DNA from: Aquabacterium humicola
GTDB lineage: Bacteria; Pseudomonadota; Gammaproteobacteria; Burkholderiales; Burkholderiaceae_C
Assembly: GCF_030167915.1 (NCBI RefSeq)
Contig: NZ_JARGNB010000001.1
Span: forward strand, 992,001-1,056,000
DNA: 64,000 bases
Direction of reading: 5' to 3'
In this document: in pieces, positions 1-8,934 of the stretch
How the letters are laid out: each line of letters starts with the position of its first letter
Numbering within the stretch: position 1 is the stretch's first letter
The notes under the pieces: model-generated
The model's database searches: none
What the model saw: only the letters and a program-made list of their open reading frames with translations
Told to the model about the DNA's origin: nothing
Position numbers and translations under genes: made by a program

Positions 1-2
1 GG

Positions 3-131
3 CTGGGTCTGGGGCTCGTGATCTCGGCCCAGCTGGTGCGTGCTGCAGGCGGCACGCTGCGCGCGGCCAATCGTCCCGACGGTGGGGCCTGTTTCACCGT
101 CGAGCTGCCCGGTGGCGTCCCCGAGGAGTGA
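3..131 (+). CDS. Sensor histidine kinase, C-terminal end only
   Basis: The window opens inside a gene whose last 42 codons read through a typical histidine-kinase G2 box (GLGLVISAQLV), then a short strand-rich tail ending in FTVELP. This is the end of a HATPase_c ATP-binding domain. The stop codon at 129-131 lies 7 bases before the GTG start of the response regulator, so the two are almost certainly one two-component operon. By analogy with DctB/DctD the kinase would be a membrane sensor that phosphorylates the next protein. Its sensor domain lies outside the window, so the signal cannot be stated. Confidence 0.8.
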   Translation: MGLGLVISAQLVRAAGGTLRAANRPDGGACFTVELPGGVPEE

Positions 132-138
132 ATCGAAC

Positions 139-1503
<1,365 letters not shown>

Positions 1504-1540
1504 TCCGGTCGCTTCGGGAGGCCATTCGCTCCGGTGCGGC

Positions 1541-2410
1541 TCAGCGGGCACTGGCGCCCGGCGCTTCGCGTTGCAGGGCCCGGCGGTGATGCTCGGCCAA
1601 CAGGGTGCGCAGTTCCTCGGCGTACTCCGGCCGCGCGAAATAGGCTCCGACCTCCTGGATGCGTCCGGCCAGCGGCGAACGCTTGGATACGGAGAGCCAC
1701 AAGTCACCGACGAGCGCAGGGTGCTCCAGCGGCAGCACCCGGCCGGCCAAGCCCGCGCGTTCGATCTCGATCAGCCCAGCTTCCCAGCCGAAGGGCACGA
1801 TGTCCAGGCGGCCGAGCGTCAACATGCGCAGCGCCTGTTGCACGACACTGACGCGGCTGACTTGCGTCTCGCGTTCCAGGAACGCGTCGAAGTCCGGCCC
1901 CATGCTGACCCCCAGGACCAGGCCGGTGCGGGAACCGGCCAGCGCTTGCCAGGGCTGCGCCCGCAGGCTGGAGACCTTGTCGGCAGGCACGAACACGGCG
2001 ATCCGGTTCTGCGCCATGCGCGGCTCCGAAAAGACGGCGTAGCGTTCGCGCTCAGGGTTGCGGAAGGCGCAGATGTTCACGTCGACGTCGCCGGAGGCCA
2101 CCATCTCCTGACAGCGCTTCCAGGGCCCGACGAAACCCAGGTCGACTCGGTAGCCCAGGCGTTCGATCGCACGCCGTGCCACGTCGGCACAGACACCCAC
2201 GATGTGCGCATCCTGCTGCCAATTCCAGGGCGGGTAGTCGTGATGACCACAAGCGCGAACCACGGGGCGGTCGGCCGCGGCCGCCAATGAGGGCAGCAGC
2301 GCCGCGCCGGCGCACAAGGCCATGCGCACCAACGCCGATCCGAACGCCGACGGCGCGACGTGCCAAGCAGGGGCGAAGCGCACTCCGGTCATGTCGATCC
2401 ATGCGCGCAT
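1541..2410 (-). CDS. Periplasmic solute-binding protein, family 3 (amino-acid type)
   Basis: 289 residues. A hydrophobic, alanine-rich export signal (ending near ALLPSLAAAADRP) is followed by a two-lobed family 3 solute-binding fold. Recognisable parts are the N-lobe start RACGHHDYPPWNW, the segment GDVDVNICAFRNPERERYAVFS, the hinge-type VLGVSMGPDFDAF, and DIVPFGWEAGL in the second lobe. These proteins bind amino acids or similar polar ligands for ABC importers or act as receptors. No permease or ATPase sits beside it, so it may serve a distant transporter or the neighbouring two-component system. The start at 2410 was chosen for an AAGGA site 7 bases upstream; a longer frame exists but lacks one. 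It converges on the DctD-like gene with a 37-base gap. Confidence 0.75.
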   Translation of the reverse strand: MRAWIDMTGVRFAPAWHVAPSAFGSALVRMALCAGAALLPSLAAAADRPVVRACGHHDYPPWNWQQDAHIVGVCADVARRAIERLGYRVDLGFVGPWKRCQEMVASGDVDVNICAFRNPERERYAVFSEPRMAQNRIAVFVPADKVSSLRAQPWQALAGSRTGLVLGVSMGPDFDAFLERETQVSRVSVVQQALRMLTLGRLDIVPFGWEAGLIEIERAGLAGRVLPLEHPALVGDLWLSVSKRSPLAGRIQEVGAYFARPEYAEELRTLLAEHHRRALQREAPGASAR

Positions 2411-2717
2411 TCCACTGTCCTTCACCCCGCCGCCATGGCGGTGATTTGTCATGGTGATCCGCCGCCCGACGGACGTCAACGCCGACTCGCCGACTACACC
2501 CGACCCTCCGCGAGCTGGGGTGCACCCGAGCCCAATGTGGCCCGACCGCGCCACTCGAGGTGGACCATTCCCGAGTTGCTGTCGAGAGCACACCCTGCAT
2601 GTCGCCGACGGCATCTGACGCGTCGAAGCCGCGCCCCCCGAAAGACGCCCATCGAACTGCTTGTCGGCCGGAATTGGTATGCAGACAGCGGTACATCAGG
2701 CCAGCCAGCCGAACGCT
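2411..2717. other. Intergenic stretch, no gene recognised
   Basis: About 307 bases between two leftward genes. It should hold the promoter of the solute-binding gene. A 12-base palindrome (CCGCCATGGCGG, 2430-2441) lies just upstream of that gene's ribosome-binding site and could form a small leader hairpin. No convincing -35/-10 pair or sigma-54 promoter was found, and open frames here show no protein character. Confidence 0.4.
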
Positions 2718-3383
2718 TCACGCTGGCGGCTGATGGCGCCGAGCGCCTGTCGAAGTAACTGGGAACCACGCATCTCGATCCAGTCTCGTGAAGCTCACGA
2801 AACACGTTCCAGCCTGCGGCAAGCCGTCGAGCCGGGCGAAGCCGCGGGCGTCTAGCTGGCCACTTCGCTGCTCGCCGCTGGGCAGGCGAACCGCGAACGG
2901 TTCTGCAGGAATCGGCCGGTCGTCCTCGCCGATCAACTCGATCTCGATCCAATGTGCTGGTTGGGCAAGAGGAACGGTCGCTGCGGCGGACGGTTCCGTA
3001 GCGGCCGGCGGAGTGCCGCGAAGCATCGAGGGCGAGACGGCCAGCTCGCGCGTGTGACGCGCCCAACCTGTCGCTTCCGCATGGGCCATCGGGCGCTGGC
3101 GCAGTTCCCAAAGCCGCAGTTCGCCCGAGCCCAGCATGTGCTCGACCTGCTCGAACACCTGTTCGTCGCTGCGCCGCCAGAGATCAAGCCAGATGTCATC
3201 GAGCAGCGGCCGCAGTCGAGCAGCCCCACAAGCGCGCAACCAGCGCCGCACATTTCCCCGCACGCGTTCCGGCGCCAGCGCAACTCGCTCGACCGAGTGC
3301 CCGAACTGGCTGCCATCGGCATCCGGCGATGCCGGGCGAAGCTCGACCGTGGCCACATCCGCCATGAACTGCACCGACCACAT
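2718..3383 (-). CDS. Uncharacterised protein with C-terminal beta-sandwich-like module (secretion-linked type)
   Basis: 221 residues, no signal peptide or membrane segment. The first 120 residues are an Arg/Leu-rich helical part I do not recognise. After a Pro/Ala linker, residues 144-209 form a compact strand-rich module starting HWIEIELIGEDDRPIPAEPF with a GQLDARGFARLDGLP turn. From memory, this pattern recurs in proteins coded beside VgrG/PAAR-type secretion genes, but no such gene is in this window. The start at 3383 is set by a perfect AGGAGG at 3390-3395, 6 bases upstream. It is divergent from the LysM gene at 3595, which carries a related module, so the two probably work together. Function is unknown. 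Confidence 0.6.
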   Translation of the reverse strand: MWSVQFMADVATVELRPASPDADGSQFGHSVERVALAPERVRGNVRRWLRACGAARLRPLLDDIWLDLWRRSDEQVFEQVEHMLGSGELRLWELRQRPMAHAEATGWARHTRELAVSPSMLRGTPPAATEPSAAATVPLAQPAHWIEIELIGEDDRPIPAEPFAVRLPSGEQRSGQLDARGFARLDGLPQAGTCFVSFTRLDRDAWFPVTSTGARRHQPPA

Positions 3384-3594
3384 CGCCATCCTCCTGATAC
3401 CGGTCCCGGCCTCCAGCGACTCCGTCACGCAACAGCTGCTTCCGATGCCACTTTAGGCGCCCCCGCCCCAGGCGCTCATACGCGATGGAATTTGTCACTC
3501 GCCTGCGCGCGAAGCGCCGCGCATGGCGCAGACTGGCTGCCCGCTGACTTGGCCGGTTATGCCAGCCGCAGCGTCGATCAGGGAGATGAGCACG

Positions 3595-4215
3595 ATGGCA
3601 CGCCAGCACGTGGTGCAAGCGGGTGACTGCATCGCCAGCATCGGTTTCCTTCACGGCTTCCTGCCGGACACGATCTGGAACGATGCGGCCAATGGCTCGC
3701 TGCGCGCACAGCGCCGCGACGGCAACGTGCTGGCGCCCGGCGACGTCGTGACCGTCCCGGACCCGCATCCGAAGCATTGCGCCTGCGCAACGGACCGCCG
3801 TCATGTCTTTCGCCGGCGCGGCGTACCGGAGCTGCTGCGCCTGCAGTTCCTGCGCGGGGGCCGGCCGCGCGTCGGCCTGGCCTACGAACTGTGGGTGGAC
3901 GGCCAGCTCAGCACGGGCACGACCGACGACGAGGGCCGCATCGTCGTACACATTCCGCCGGCGGCGCGCGAGGCCACGCTGATGCTGGGCGCGCATGAAC
4001 GGTTCCGGCTGCAGCTCGGGGGCCTCGAGCCCTCCGAAGAGGCGAGTGGCGCGCGGCGCCGCCTCGTGAACCTGGGGCTGCTGGACAGCGAAGACTCCGG
4101 CACGGAAGGCTTCGCCAGGGCGCTGCGGCGCTTTCAGCGCCGACACGGCCTCGCCATCACCGGATCGCTCGACGAAGCGACCGGCCATGCGTTACGGGAC
4201 GTGCATGGCGCGTAG
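3595..4215 (+). CDS. LysM / peptidoglycan-binding domain protein, cytoplasmic type
   Basis: 206 residues without a signal peptide. Residues 4-55 form a LysM-like domain (HVVQAGDCIASIGFLHGF to LAPGDVVTVP). Residues 72-143 form a beta module with the motif ELWVDGQLSTGTTDDEGR. Residues 150-200 form a peptidoglycan-binding domain 1 (FARALRRFQRRHGLAITG). Such LysM-beta-PGB proteins lacking Sec signals are, as I recall, common beside contractile secretion loci, which suggests a cell-wall-docking structural or cargo part. The start at 3595 is preferred because GGGAG (3581-3585) is 9 bases away; the in-frame ATG at 3586 directly abuts that site. It overlaps the large downstream gene by 11 bases, so the two are co-translated. 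Confidence 0.7.
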   Translation: MARQHVVQAGDCIASIGFLHGFLPDTIWNDAANGSLRAQRRDGNVLAPGDVVTVPDPHPKHCACATDRRHVFRRRGVPELLRLQFLRGGRPRVGLAYELWVDGQLSTGTTDDEGRIVVHIPPAAREATLMLGAHERFRLQLGGLEPSEEASGARRRLVNLGLLDSEDSGTEGFARALRRFQRRHGLAITGSLDEATGHALRDVHGA

Positions 4216-7200
4216 CCTTCTGCCGGGGCCGCTGCGGTCGGAGCCGCAGACGCTCGAGCCGCTGCACACCGCCGTGGCACGCGGGGCAAAGTGGCCATCA
4301 CCGCGGCGCCCTCGGCAGGAATCAGTGTGGGTGCTCAGCGCGGCGCAGCCAATGGGCGGCTTCGGCGGACTCGAACCGACTTCGAACGAGGACAGCAAGA
4401 TCAACGTCTTCGAACAGCACGACGTCCACCTCGCGTTCCTGTACCAGGATGAGTCTCCTCGTGGAACGCCAGGACCTTGGCTCTTGCGCCTCGAAGCCTT
4501 GGAGGCGGAGTGGTTCGCCGCCGTCTGGCAGGTGCTCAAGACGCAGTTCGGCGGCGATGCGCTGCAGACCACGCTGGCGGCAGCGCTCGGCGGCCAGTCG
4601 ATCCAGGCCGGCCACCCCCAGCTTCCACCGGACGTGCGGCGGCGGCTGTTCGAACTGCACCTGCGCTACATGACCCGCACCATGCTGGCTGGCGATCCGG
4701 CCCCGGTCGGGCTGATCGAGCTGCTGGCGGGCGACGCGTTCATCGACCGCGATGCCCTGCGTGAGGGCGACTGGTTCGTCGTGGAGTTCATTGCCGGCCC
4801 GCCGTTGGACCCGCTGCGTCAGCCGGAGGATGAGGGCGAACTCACGTACGCGCCCCTGGGCCTGACCCGCGCGCAGGACGGCCCACCGCGGCTGTGCGAC
4901 CTGCTGCGCATCGAGCCCTTGGCGCGGCTCGACCCACCCTTGCACGCAATGCTGCAGGCGCTGCACTTCCCTCAGCCTGATCCCGATGCAAAGCCCGGCC
5001 ACGCTGCGCCGCCAGGGGGAACCCCGGGAGGCGGCGATCCGGTCCTCGCGGTCGACCTGCAGGGCACGCTCTACTGGCACACCGACAGCGGCGTTGTGCC
5101 CATCAGCGGCCCGGCCGGGGCCTCGGCCGCAATTCCACCATCCGGCGGTTCGCCACCATTGATGCGCCAGTTCGCACGGGCGAACAAGCGGCGCCGTATC
5201 GACGTGGGGGGAGGAGCCGGCTTGCCCGCCGGCGGCGGCGGCGGACCCCCAGTGGGTGGCGCGGGTGGCGCTCCGGTCGGGCTGCCCGCGGTGGGCGGAC
5301 CACCTGGGGGCGGCCCGGCGGTGGCCGTGGCGCCGCCGCTGAACCCGATGGCGCCGCACCCGGGCGCGTTCCAACCCTTCGTCGGCGCCAACTTGGTCGG
5401 CGCTGGCAACAACATCGCGCTGTACGACCGTGCCGGCCGGATCGTGGCCTTTGTCGACTATGGCCTGCCGACGAACGTGAACATCAACACCTATCCGGCG
5501 GCGGCGCCCGACCCCTGTGTCTGCGACGACCCCCTGATGGTGCTATCGCACTGGGACTACGACCACTACGCGATGGTGCGGCAGGTGCCTGCCGCATTGA
5601 GGCGACGCTGGATCGCACCGCAACAGGTCTTCGGCAGCGTTGCAGGGCGCGAGCTGTATGTGCGCCTCCTGGTCGAAGTGCCCAATGGCGCGGCGCTACA
5701 ACTGTGGCCGACGCCCGGGGTCGCTGCCGTGCCAAGCCACCTGATGACGCCGTTCGGGTTCGCCGAACGGGCCACCGGCCCGGCTGTCAATGACGATGGC
5801 ATCGTGATGTACGTGCGGGTGCAGGACGATCCAGCCGCGATTCCGGCCGCCGCCATGCCTCCAGGCTTCGGGGCGCGGGTCGCTCCCGCGGTCGCGGTGC
5901 CGCCGGGCATGGTGCCCGGCATGGTGCTGAACACCGCCGTCATCGTGACGCCGCCTGTCGCACCCGGATTCATCGACGGCGAGTGGGTGGACTACATGCT
6001 GGCCGGGGTCTTCAACCCGGCGCTGGTGGCGATCGCAGCTGTGGCGGGCGGCGGCCTTGCGCCTCCGGCGGCCGCTCAACCTGCGGGGTTCGGCCAGGTG
6101 CTGGTAGCCACCGGCAACATGGCCTTGTGGATTCCGCCCGCCGGGGCGCCTCTGCCCCCGGCCGTGGGCGGCAACTACGTGCCCAGCGTCCCCAGCGCGC
6201 TGGGATGGTGGGCGGTCAGCGCGGCCGACTTTGTGGCGCTGGGCGGTTTCATTGTTGATTTCCCGCCGGCTGCCACCGGCGCCCCGCACCAGCACATGAT
6301 GTGCTTGTCCCCGACGCCGGGCAGCAACTGGCTCCCAGTGGCGGCGGGCCTGCCGGGCGCGCCCGGGGCGCTGCCAGCGCCGGGCGCCCTGGTGGTGCCT
6401 GCGGTCGGCCTCGCCGCCGGCGCCGCAATGTGGCAACCCATCTGGGGCGGCGGGGCCGGCGCGTGCTGGGCGATTCCTCTGCAGCCGGTGGCTGCGGCCG
6501 CCATTCCTCCGCTTCCCGGTGGGCCAGCGGCGCTGCCGACGACACCCGGCGCCGCCCCGGTGACACCGCAGGAGCGCTATGTCGTGCTGCCGGGCGATGC
6601 GGGCTACCACCACCTGCCCGCGCTTGCCGGCTGGCCGGCGGCACTTGCCGCTGCGGGAGGCGCGGCGGCCGCCGGCGCCGTGCCGTTGCACGCGGTGGGT
6701 TTGGTCGCCACGCACCACGGCTCTGATAGCTGGATCCCGGCCGCTGGCGCCGCCGCGGCCTTGCAGCACATCCCGCTGGAGCCCGGCATCGCGGGCGTAC
6801 TGGCCGCCCCCGTCGCAGCAAGCGACAAGATCGTCTACTCGTACGGCACACGCATCGGCGGGCCCCACAACGGCGCGCACTGCTATGCGGTGGGCGGTCC
6901 GGGTCATCCGCGACCTGCGGCGTTGGCGGCCTATCAGGCCAATGGCTGGGGCAACGCCCCGGTGCTGCCGGCACCGCCCGTGACGTCCACCTTCCACCGC
7001 CTCGACACCGCTCCGCATGACTTCGAAAGTGCGCAGCCCTACGACCCCTTGCCCGTGGCCGTCCCCGCCACGCCTGCACAGGCCAACGCCCAGGGGCATC
7101 TGAACGGCAACGTGGCGCTGGGATGGGATGCATTGGCCGGTGGTCCGCTCACAGGCGACCACTTTCCGCCAGCGCATGTCGCGGCGGCCGCGCCCGGCGC

Positions 7201-7267
7201 CGGAGCCCCGGCACCGCTGCGACGGATCTGCGCCGGCTGCGCGGCTGCGCGCGACTACTTCTTCTGA
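4205..7267 (+). CDS. Very large metallo-beta-lactamase-fold protein, ComEC-like active site
   Basis: 1020 residues, no signal peptide. The first 250 residues are an unrecognised globular region, followed by a Gly/Pro-rich linker. Then comes a metallo-beta-lactamase core: IVAFVDYGLP, then the metal motif LSHWDYDHY (His449, Asp451, Asp453, His454), and late in the chain ATHHGSDSW (His837-His838). The H-x-D-x-D-H and HHGS pair resembles the hydrolase domain of ComEC/Rec2 rather than class B lactamases. About 380 residues of Ala/Pro/Gly-rich sequence separate the two motifs, a huge insertion for this fold. The C-terminus ends CAGCAAARDYFF. A phosphodiester or nucleotide target is plausible from the motif; an effector role is inference from the LysM neighbour. 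The ATG at 4187 is an alternative start. Confidence 0.65.
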   Translation: MARSLLPGPLRSEPQTLEPLHTAVARGAKWPSPRRPRQESVWVLSAAQPMGGFGGLEPTSNEDSKINVFEQHDVHLAFLYQDESPRGTPGPWLLRLEALEAEWFAAVWQVLKTQFGGDALQTTLAAALGGQSIQAGHPQLPPDVRRRLFELHLRYMTRTMLAGDPAPVGLIELLAGDAFIDRDALREGDWFVVEFIAGPPLDPLRQPEDEGELTYAPLGLTRAQDGPPRLCDLLRIEPLARLDPPLHAMLQALHFPQPDPDAKPGHAAPPGGTPGGGDPVLAVDLQGTLYWHTDSGVVPISGPAGASAAIPPSGGSPPLMRQFARANKRRRIDVGGGAGLPAGGGGGPPVGGAGGAPVGLPAVGGPPGGGPAVAVAPPLNPMAPHPGAFQPFVGANLVGAGNNIALYDRAGRIVAFVDYGLPTNVNINTYPAAAPDPCVCDDPLMVLSHWDYDHYAMVRQVPAALRRRWIAPQQVFGSVAGRELYVRLLVEVPNGAALQLWPTPGVAAVPSHLMTPFGFAERATGPAVNDDGIVMYVRVQDDPAAIPAAAMPPGFGARVAPAVAVPPGMVPGMVLNTAVIVTPPVAPGFIDGEWVDYMLAGVFNPALVAIAAVAGGGLAPPAAAQPAGFGQVLVATGNMALWIPPAGAPLPPAVGGNYVPSVPSALGWWAVSAADFVALGGFIVDFPPAATGAPHQHMMCLSPTPGSNWLPVAAGLPGAPGALPAPGALVVPAVGLAAGAAMWQPIWGGGAGACWAIPLQPVAAAAIPPLPGGPAALPTTPGAAPVTPQERYVVLPGDAGYHHLPALAGWPAALAAAGGAAAAGAVPLHAVGLVATHHGSDSWIPAAGAAAALQHIPLEPGIAGVLAAPVAASDKIVYSYGTRIGGPHNGAHCYAVGGPGHPRPAALAAYQANGWGNAPVLPAPPVTSTFHRLDTAPHDFESAQPYDPLPVAVPATPAQANAQGHLNGNVALGWDALAGGPLTGDHFPPAHVAAAAPGAGAPAPLRRICAGCAAARDYFF

Positions 7268-7287
7268 GCATCCCAACGTCGGAAGCT

Positions 7288-7311
7288 CAGAAGCGGGCGC
7301 TTGCCCTTCTG
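7288..7311 (+). terminator. Stem-loop after the metallo-hydrolase gene
   Basis: CAGAA, two bulged bases, GGGC, loop GCTT, GCCC, TTCTG form a hairpin 21 bases past the stop. There is no T-run after it, so it is at best a weak or Rho-assisted terminator. Confidence 0.4.
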
Positions 7312-7400
7312 ATTCCGCCAAGCAGCGCCGCGGTCCTGGCCAGGCATGCGCGGCGATGGGGCGCAGGACACATGAACGCGCGTGCAGACAGCGCCGCCTC

Positions 7401-7417
7401 CGTTCAGCGTTCGTTCA
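7401..7417 (+). promoter_or_regulatory. Predicted PhoP-type operator: CGTTCA-N5-CGTTCA
   Basis: Two direct hexamers, CGTTCA at 7401-7406 and at 7412-7417, are 11 bp apart, one helical turn. The second begins 51 bases before the ATG at 7463. The spacing and sequence resemble the PhoP box (two GTTTA-type half-sites 11 bp apart). A near-identical arrangement lies before the gene at 10341, so the response regulator coded at 8263 is the likely binder. Confidence 0.55.
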
Positions 7418-7462
7418 CGCAGGCACCGGCAGGATGCGCTCATGACCTACACCGGAGCCTCC

Positions 7463-7969
7463 ATGAAACACCTCGGCCTTGCTTCCCTGCTGGCAACCGC
7501 AGCCCTCGGTGTGCACGCCGAGCCGTTCTTCGACCAGGCCCGTGTGCGCGACGTCGAGCCGCAGTACGAGCGCGTGAGCGTTCCGCGGGAGGAGTGCACC
7601 CGGCAGTGGGTCAACGAGCGCCAACCTGTCGGACCGCATCGCAACCCTGGCGGCGTCGTGATCGGGGGCATCGCGGGCGCCGTGCTCGGCAACCAGGTCG
7701 GCAAGGGCCATGGACGGGAAGCCGCGACGGCCGTGGGTGCGGTCGTGGGCGCACTGGCCGGCGACCGCATCGCCAACCGCGGTGACCGGTGGGAGCAGCA
7801 CGACGACGTCCCGCGTGAGGTGACGACCTGCCGCACCGTGCACGAGGTCCAGGCCCGCATCGTCGGCTACCAGGTCACCTACGAGTACCGCGGACAGCAC
7901 TTCACCACGCTGATGCGCGAGAACCCCGGGCCGAACCTGCGGGTGCGCGTCTCCGTTGATCCCGCCTGA
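7463..7969 (+). CDS. Glycine-zipper (17-kDa surface antigen type) envelope protein
   Basis: 168 residues. A signal peptide (about 1-19, cleaved near GVHAEP) is followed by a short region with a Cys and then a glycine zipper (GGVVIGGIAGAVLGNQVG and AAATAVGAVVGALAGDRIAN-like repeats, about 64-103) typical of the 2TM/Rickettsia 17-kDa antigen family. The C-terminal part has a second Cys (TTCRTV) and a strand-rich tail. These proteins insert in or line the outer membrane or periplasm and are often induced by envelope stress. GGAG sits 5 bases before the chosen ATG; an in-frame ATG at 7442 lacks a site. The direct-repeat operator upstream predicts control by the adjacent two-component system. Confidence 0.75.
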   Translation: MKHLGLASLLATAALGVHAEPFFDQARVRDVEPQYERVSVPREECTRQWVNERQPVGPHRNPGGVVIGGIAGAVLGNQVGKGHGREAATAVGAVVGALAGDRIANRGDRWEQHDDVPREVTTCRTVHEVQARIVGYQVTYEYRGQHFTTLMRENPGPNLRVRVSVDPA

Positions 7970-8003
7970 CACCCGTTTCGACGGTAGTACGATCCTGCCG
8001 CAC

Positions 8004-8240
8004 ATGAAGTCGCTTCTCGAGCTTGCCTGCGCCCTGCTGATCGTGATGACCACCCCCGCGTGGGCCGACATCGGCCGGGACGAAGCTGCCGCGGCGGCGC
8101 AGCGCGTGAGCGCCGGGCGCGTGTTGTCGGTGGAGAAGGTCGAGTCGGAACGCCGGCCGGTGTGGCGGGTGAAGATCCTCACCGCGCAAGGCGAAGTCCG
8201 GGTGATCCTGATCGACGCCGTCAGCGGGCGACCGGTGTAG
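8004..8240 (+). CDS. Small secreted PepSY-domain protein
   Basis: 78 residues. Signal peptide about 1-22 (LLELACALLIVMTTPAWA), then a single PepSY-type domain: helix DEAAAAAQRVSAGRVLSVEKV and strands VWRVKILTAQGEVRVILIDA. PepSY proteins of this size are often coded directly before PhoP/PhoQ-like genes and are thought to bind or inhibit peptidases or modulate the sensor. The following response regulator starts 22 bases after the stop, which supports one operon. The ribosome-binding site before 8004 is weak. Confidence 0.78.
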   Translation: MKSLLELACALLIVMTTPAWADIGRDEAAAAAQRVSAGRVLSVEKVESERRPVWRVKILTAQGEVRVILIDAVSGRPV

Positions 8241-8262
8241 GTGTGCCCGTGCGGCGGCAAGC

Positions 8263-8934
8263 ATGCGCCTGTTGTTGATCGAGGACGATGCCGCGTTGCG
8301 GCTCGGGCTCGCGCGCCAGCTCGAAGCAGACGGGCACCGGGTCGATCAGGCGGCAGACGGTGAAGACGGCCTCTTCCAGGCGCGCGAGTATCCGGTCGAC
8401 CTGGCGATCGTGGACCTGGGACTGCCGAAGCTGAACGGCCTGACGGTGGTGCAGCGCCTGCGGGCGGACGGTCGAACCCTGCCGATCCTCATCCTCACGG
8501 CGCGCGGCAACTGGCAGGACAAGGTGGTGGGGCTGGAAGCGGGCGCCGACGACTACCTGGTCAAGCCCTTCGAGTACCCCGAGCTGGCCGCGCGCATCAA
8601 GGCCTTGCTGAGGCGTTCACTGAAGGCCACGTCGGACGTGCTGACGCTGGGGCCGATCGCCATCGACTTCGCGGCGCAGGTCGCGCGCCTGAACGGCGAG
8701 GCCCTCGACCTGACCGCCTTCGAGTACCGGCTGCTCGAGTACCTGGTGCGCGAGCGGGCGCGGGTGGTGAGCAAGCAGGAACTCTCCGACTACCTCTACC
8801 CGCACGACGAGGACCGGGACAGCAACGTGCTGGAGGTGCTGATCGGCCGGCTGCGCCGCAAGCTCGACCCGGACGGCCGCCTGACGCCGATCGAGACGCT
8901 GCGCGGGCGGGGTTACCGATTCACCCTCGGATGA
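8263..8934 (+). CDS. OmpR/PhoP-family response regulator
   Basis: 223 residues. Receiver domain 1-115 with acidic pair Glu7-Asp8-Asp9, phospho-acceptor Asp51 (VDLGLPKLNG) and Lys101 (VKPFEYPEL). The winged-helix output domain runs about 127-222, ending RGRGYRFTLG, the usual recognition-helix and wing pattern of this family. It activates or represses promoters as a dimer on tandem half-sites 11 bp apart. Two such sites lie in this window, at 7401 and 10272, before flanking envelope genes. The stop overlaps the kinase start by 4 bases (ATGA), which indicates translational coupling. PhoP is the closest subfamily by appearance; magnesium sensing is not shown. Confidence 0.9.
   Translation: MRLLLIEDDAALRLGLARQLEADGHRVDQAADGEDGLFQAREYPVDLAIVDLGLPKLNGLTVVQRLRADGRTLPILILTARGNWQDKVVGLEAGADDYLVKPFEYPELAARIKALLRRSLKATSDVLTLGPIAIDFAAQVARLNGEALDLTAFEYRLLEYLVRERARVVSKQELSDYLYPHDEDRDSNVLEVLIGRLRRKLDPDGRLTPIETLRGRGYRFTLG

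Noticed and set aside
4205-7267. Treating the giant MBL gene as a classical T6SS effector
   Set aside because: No VgrG, PAAR, Hcp or immunity-like gene lies in the window, so only a tentative link is stated.
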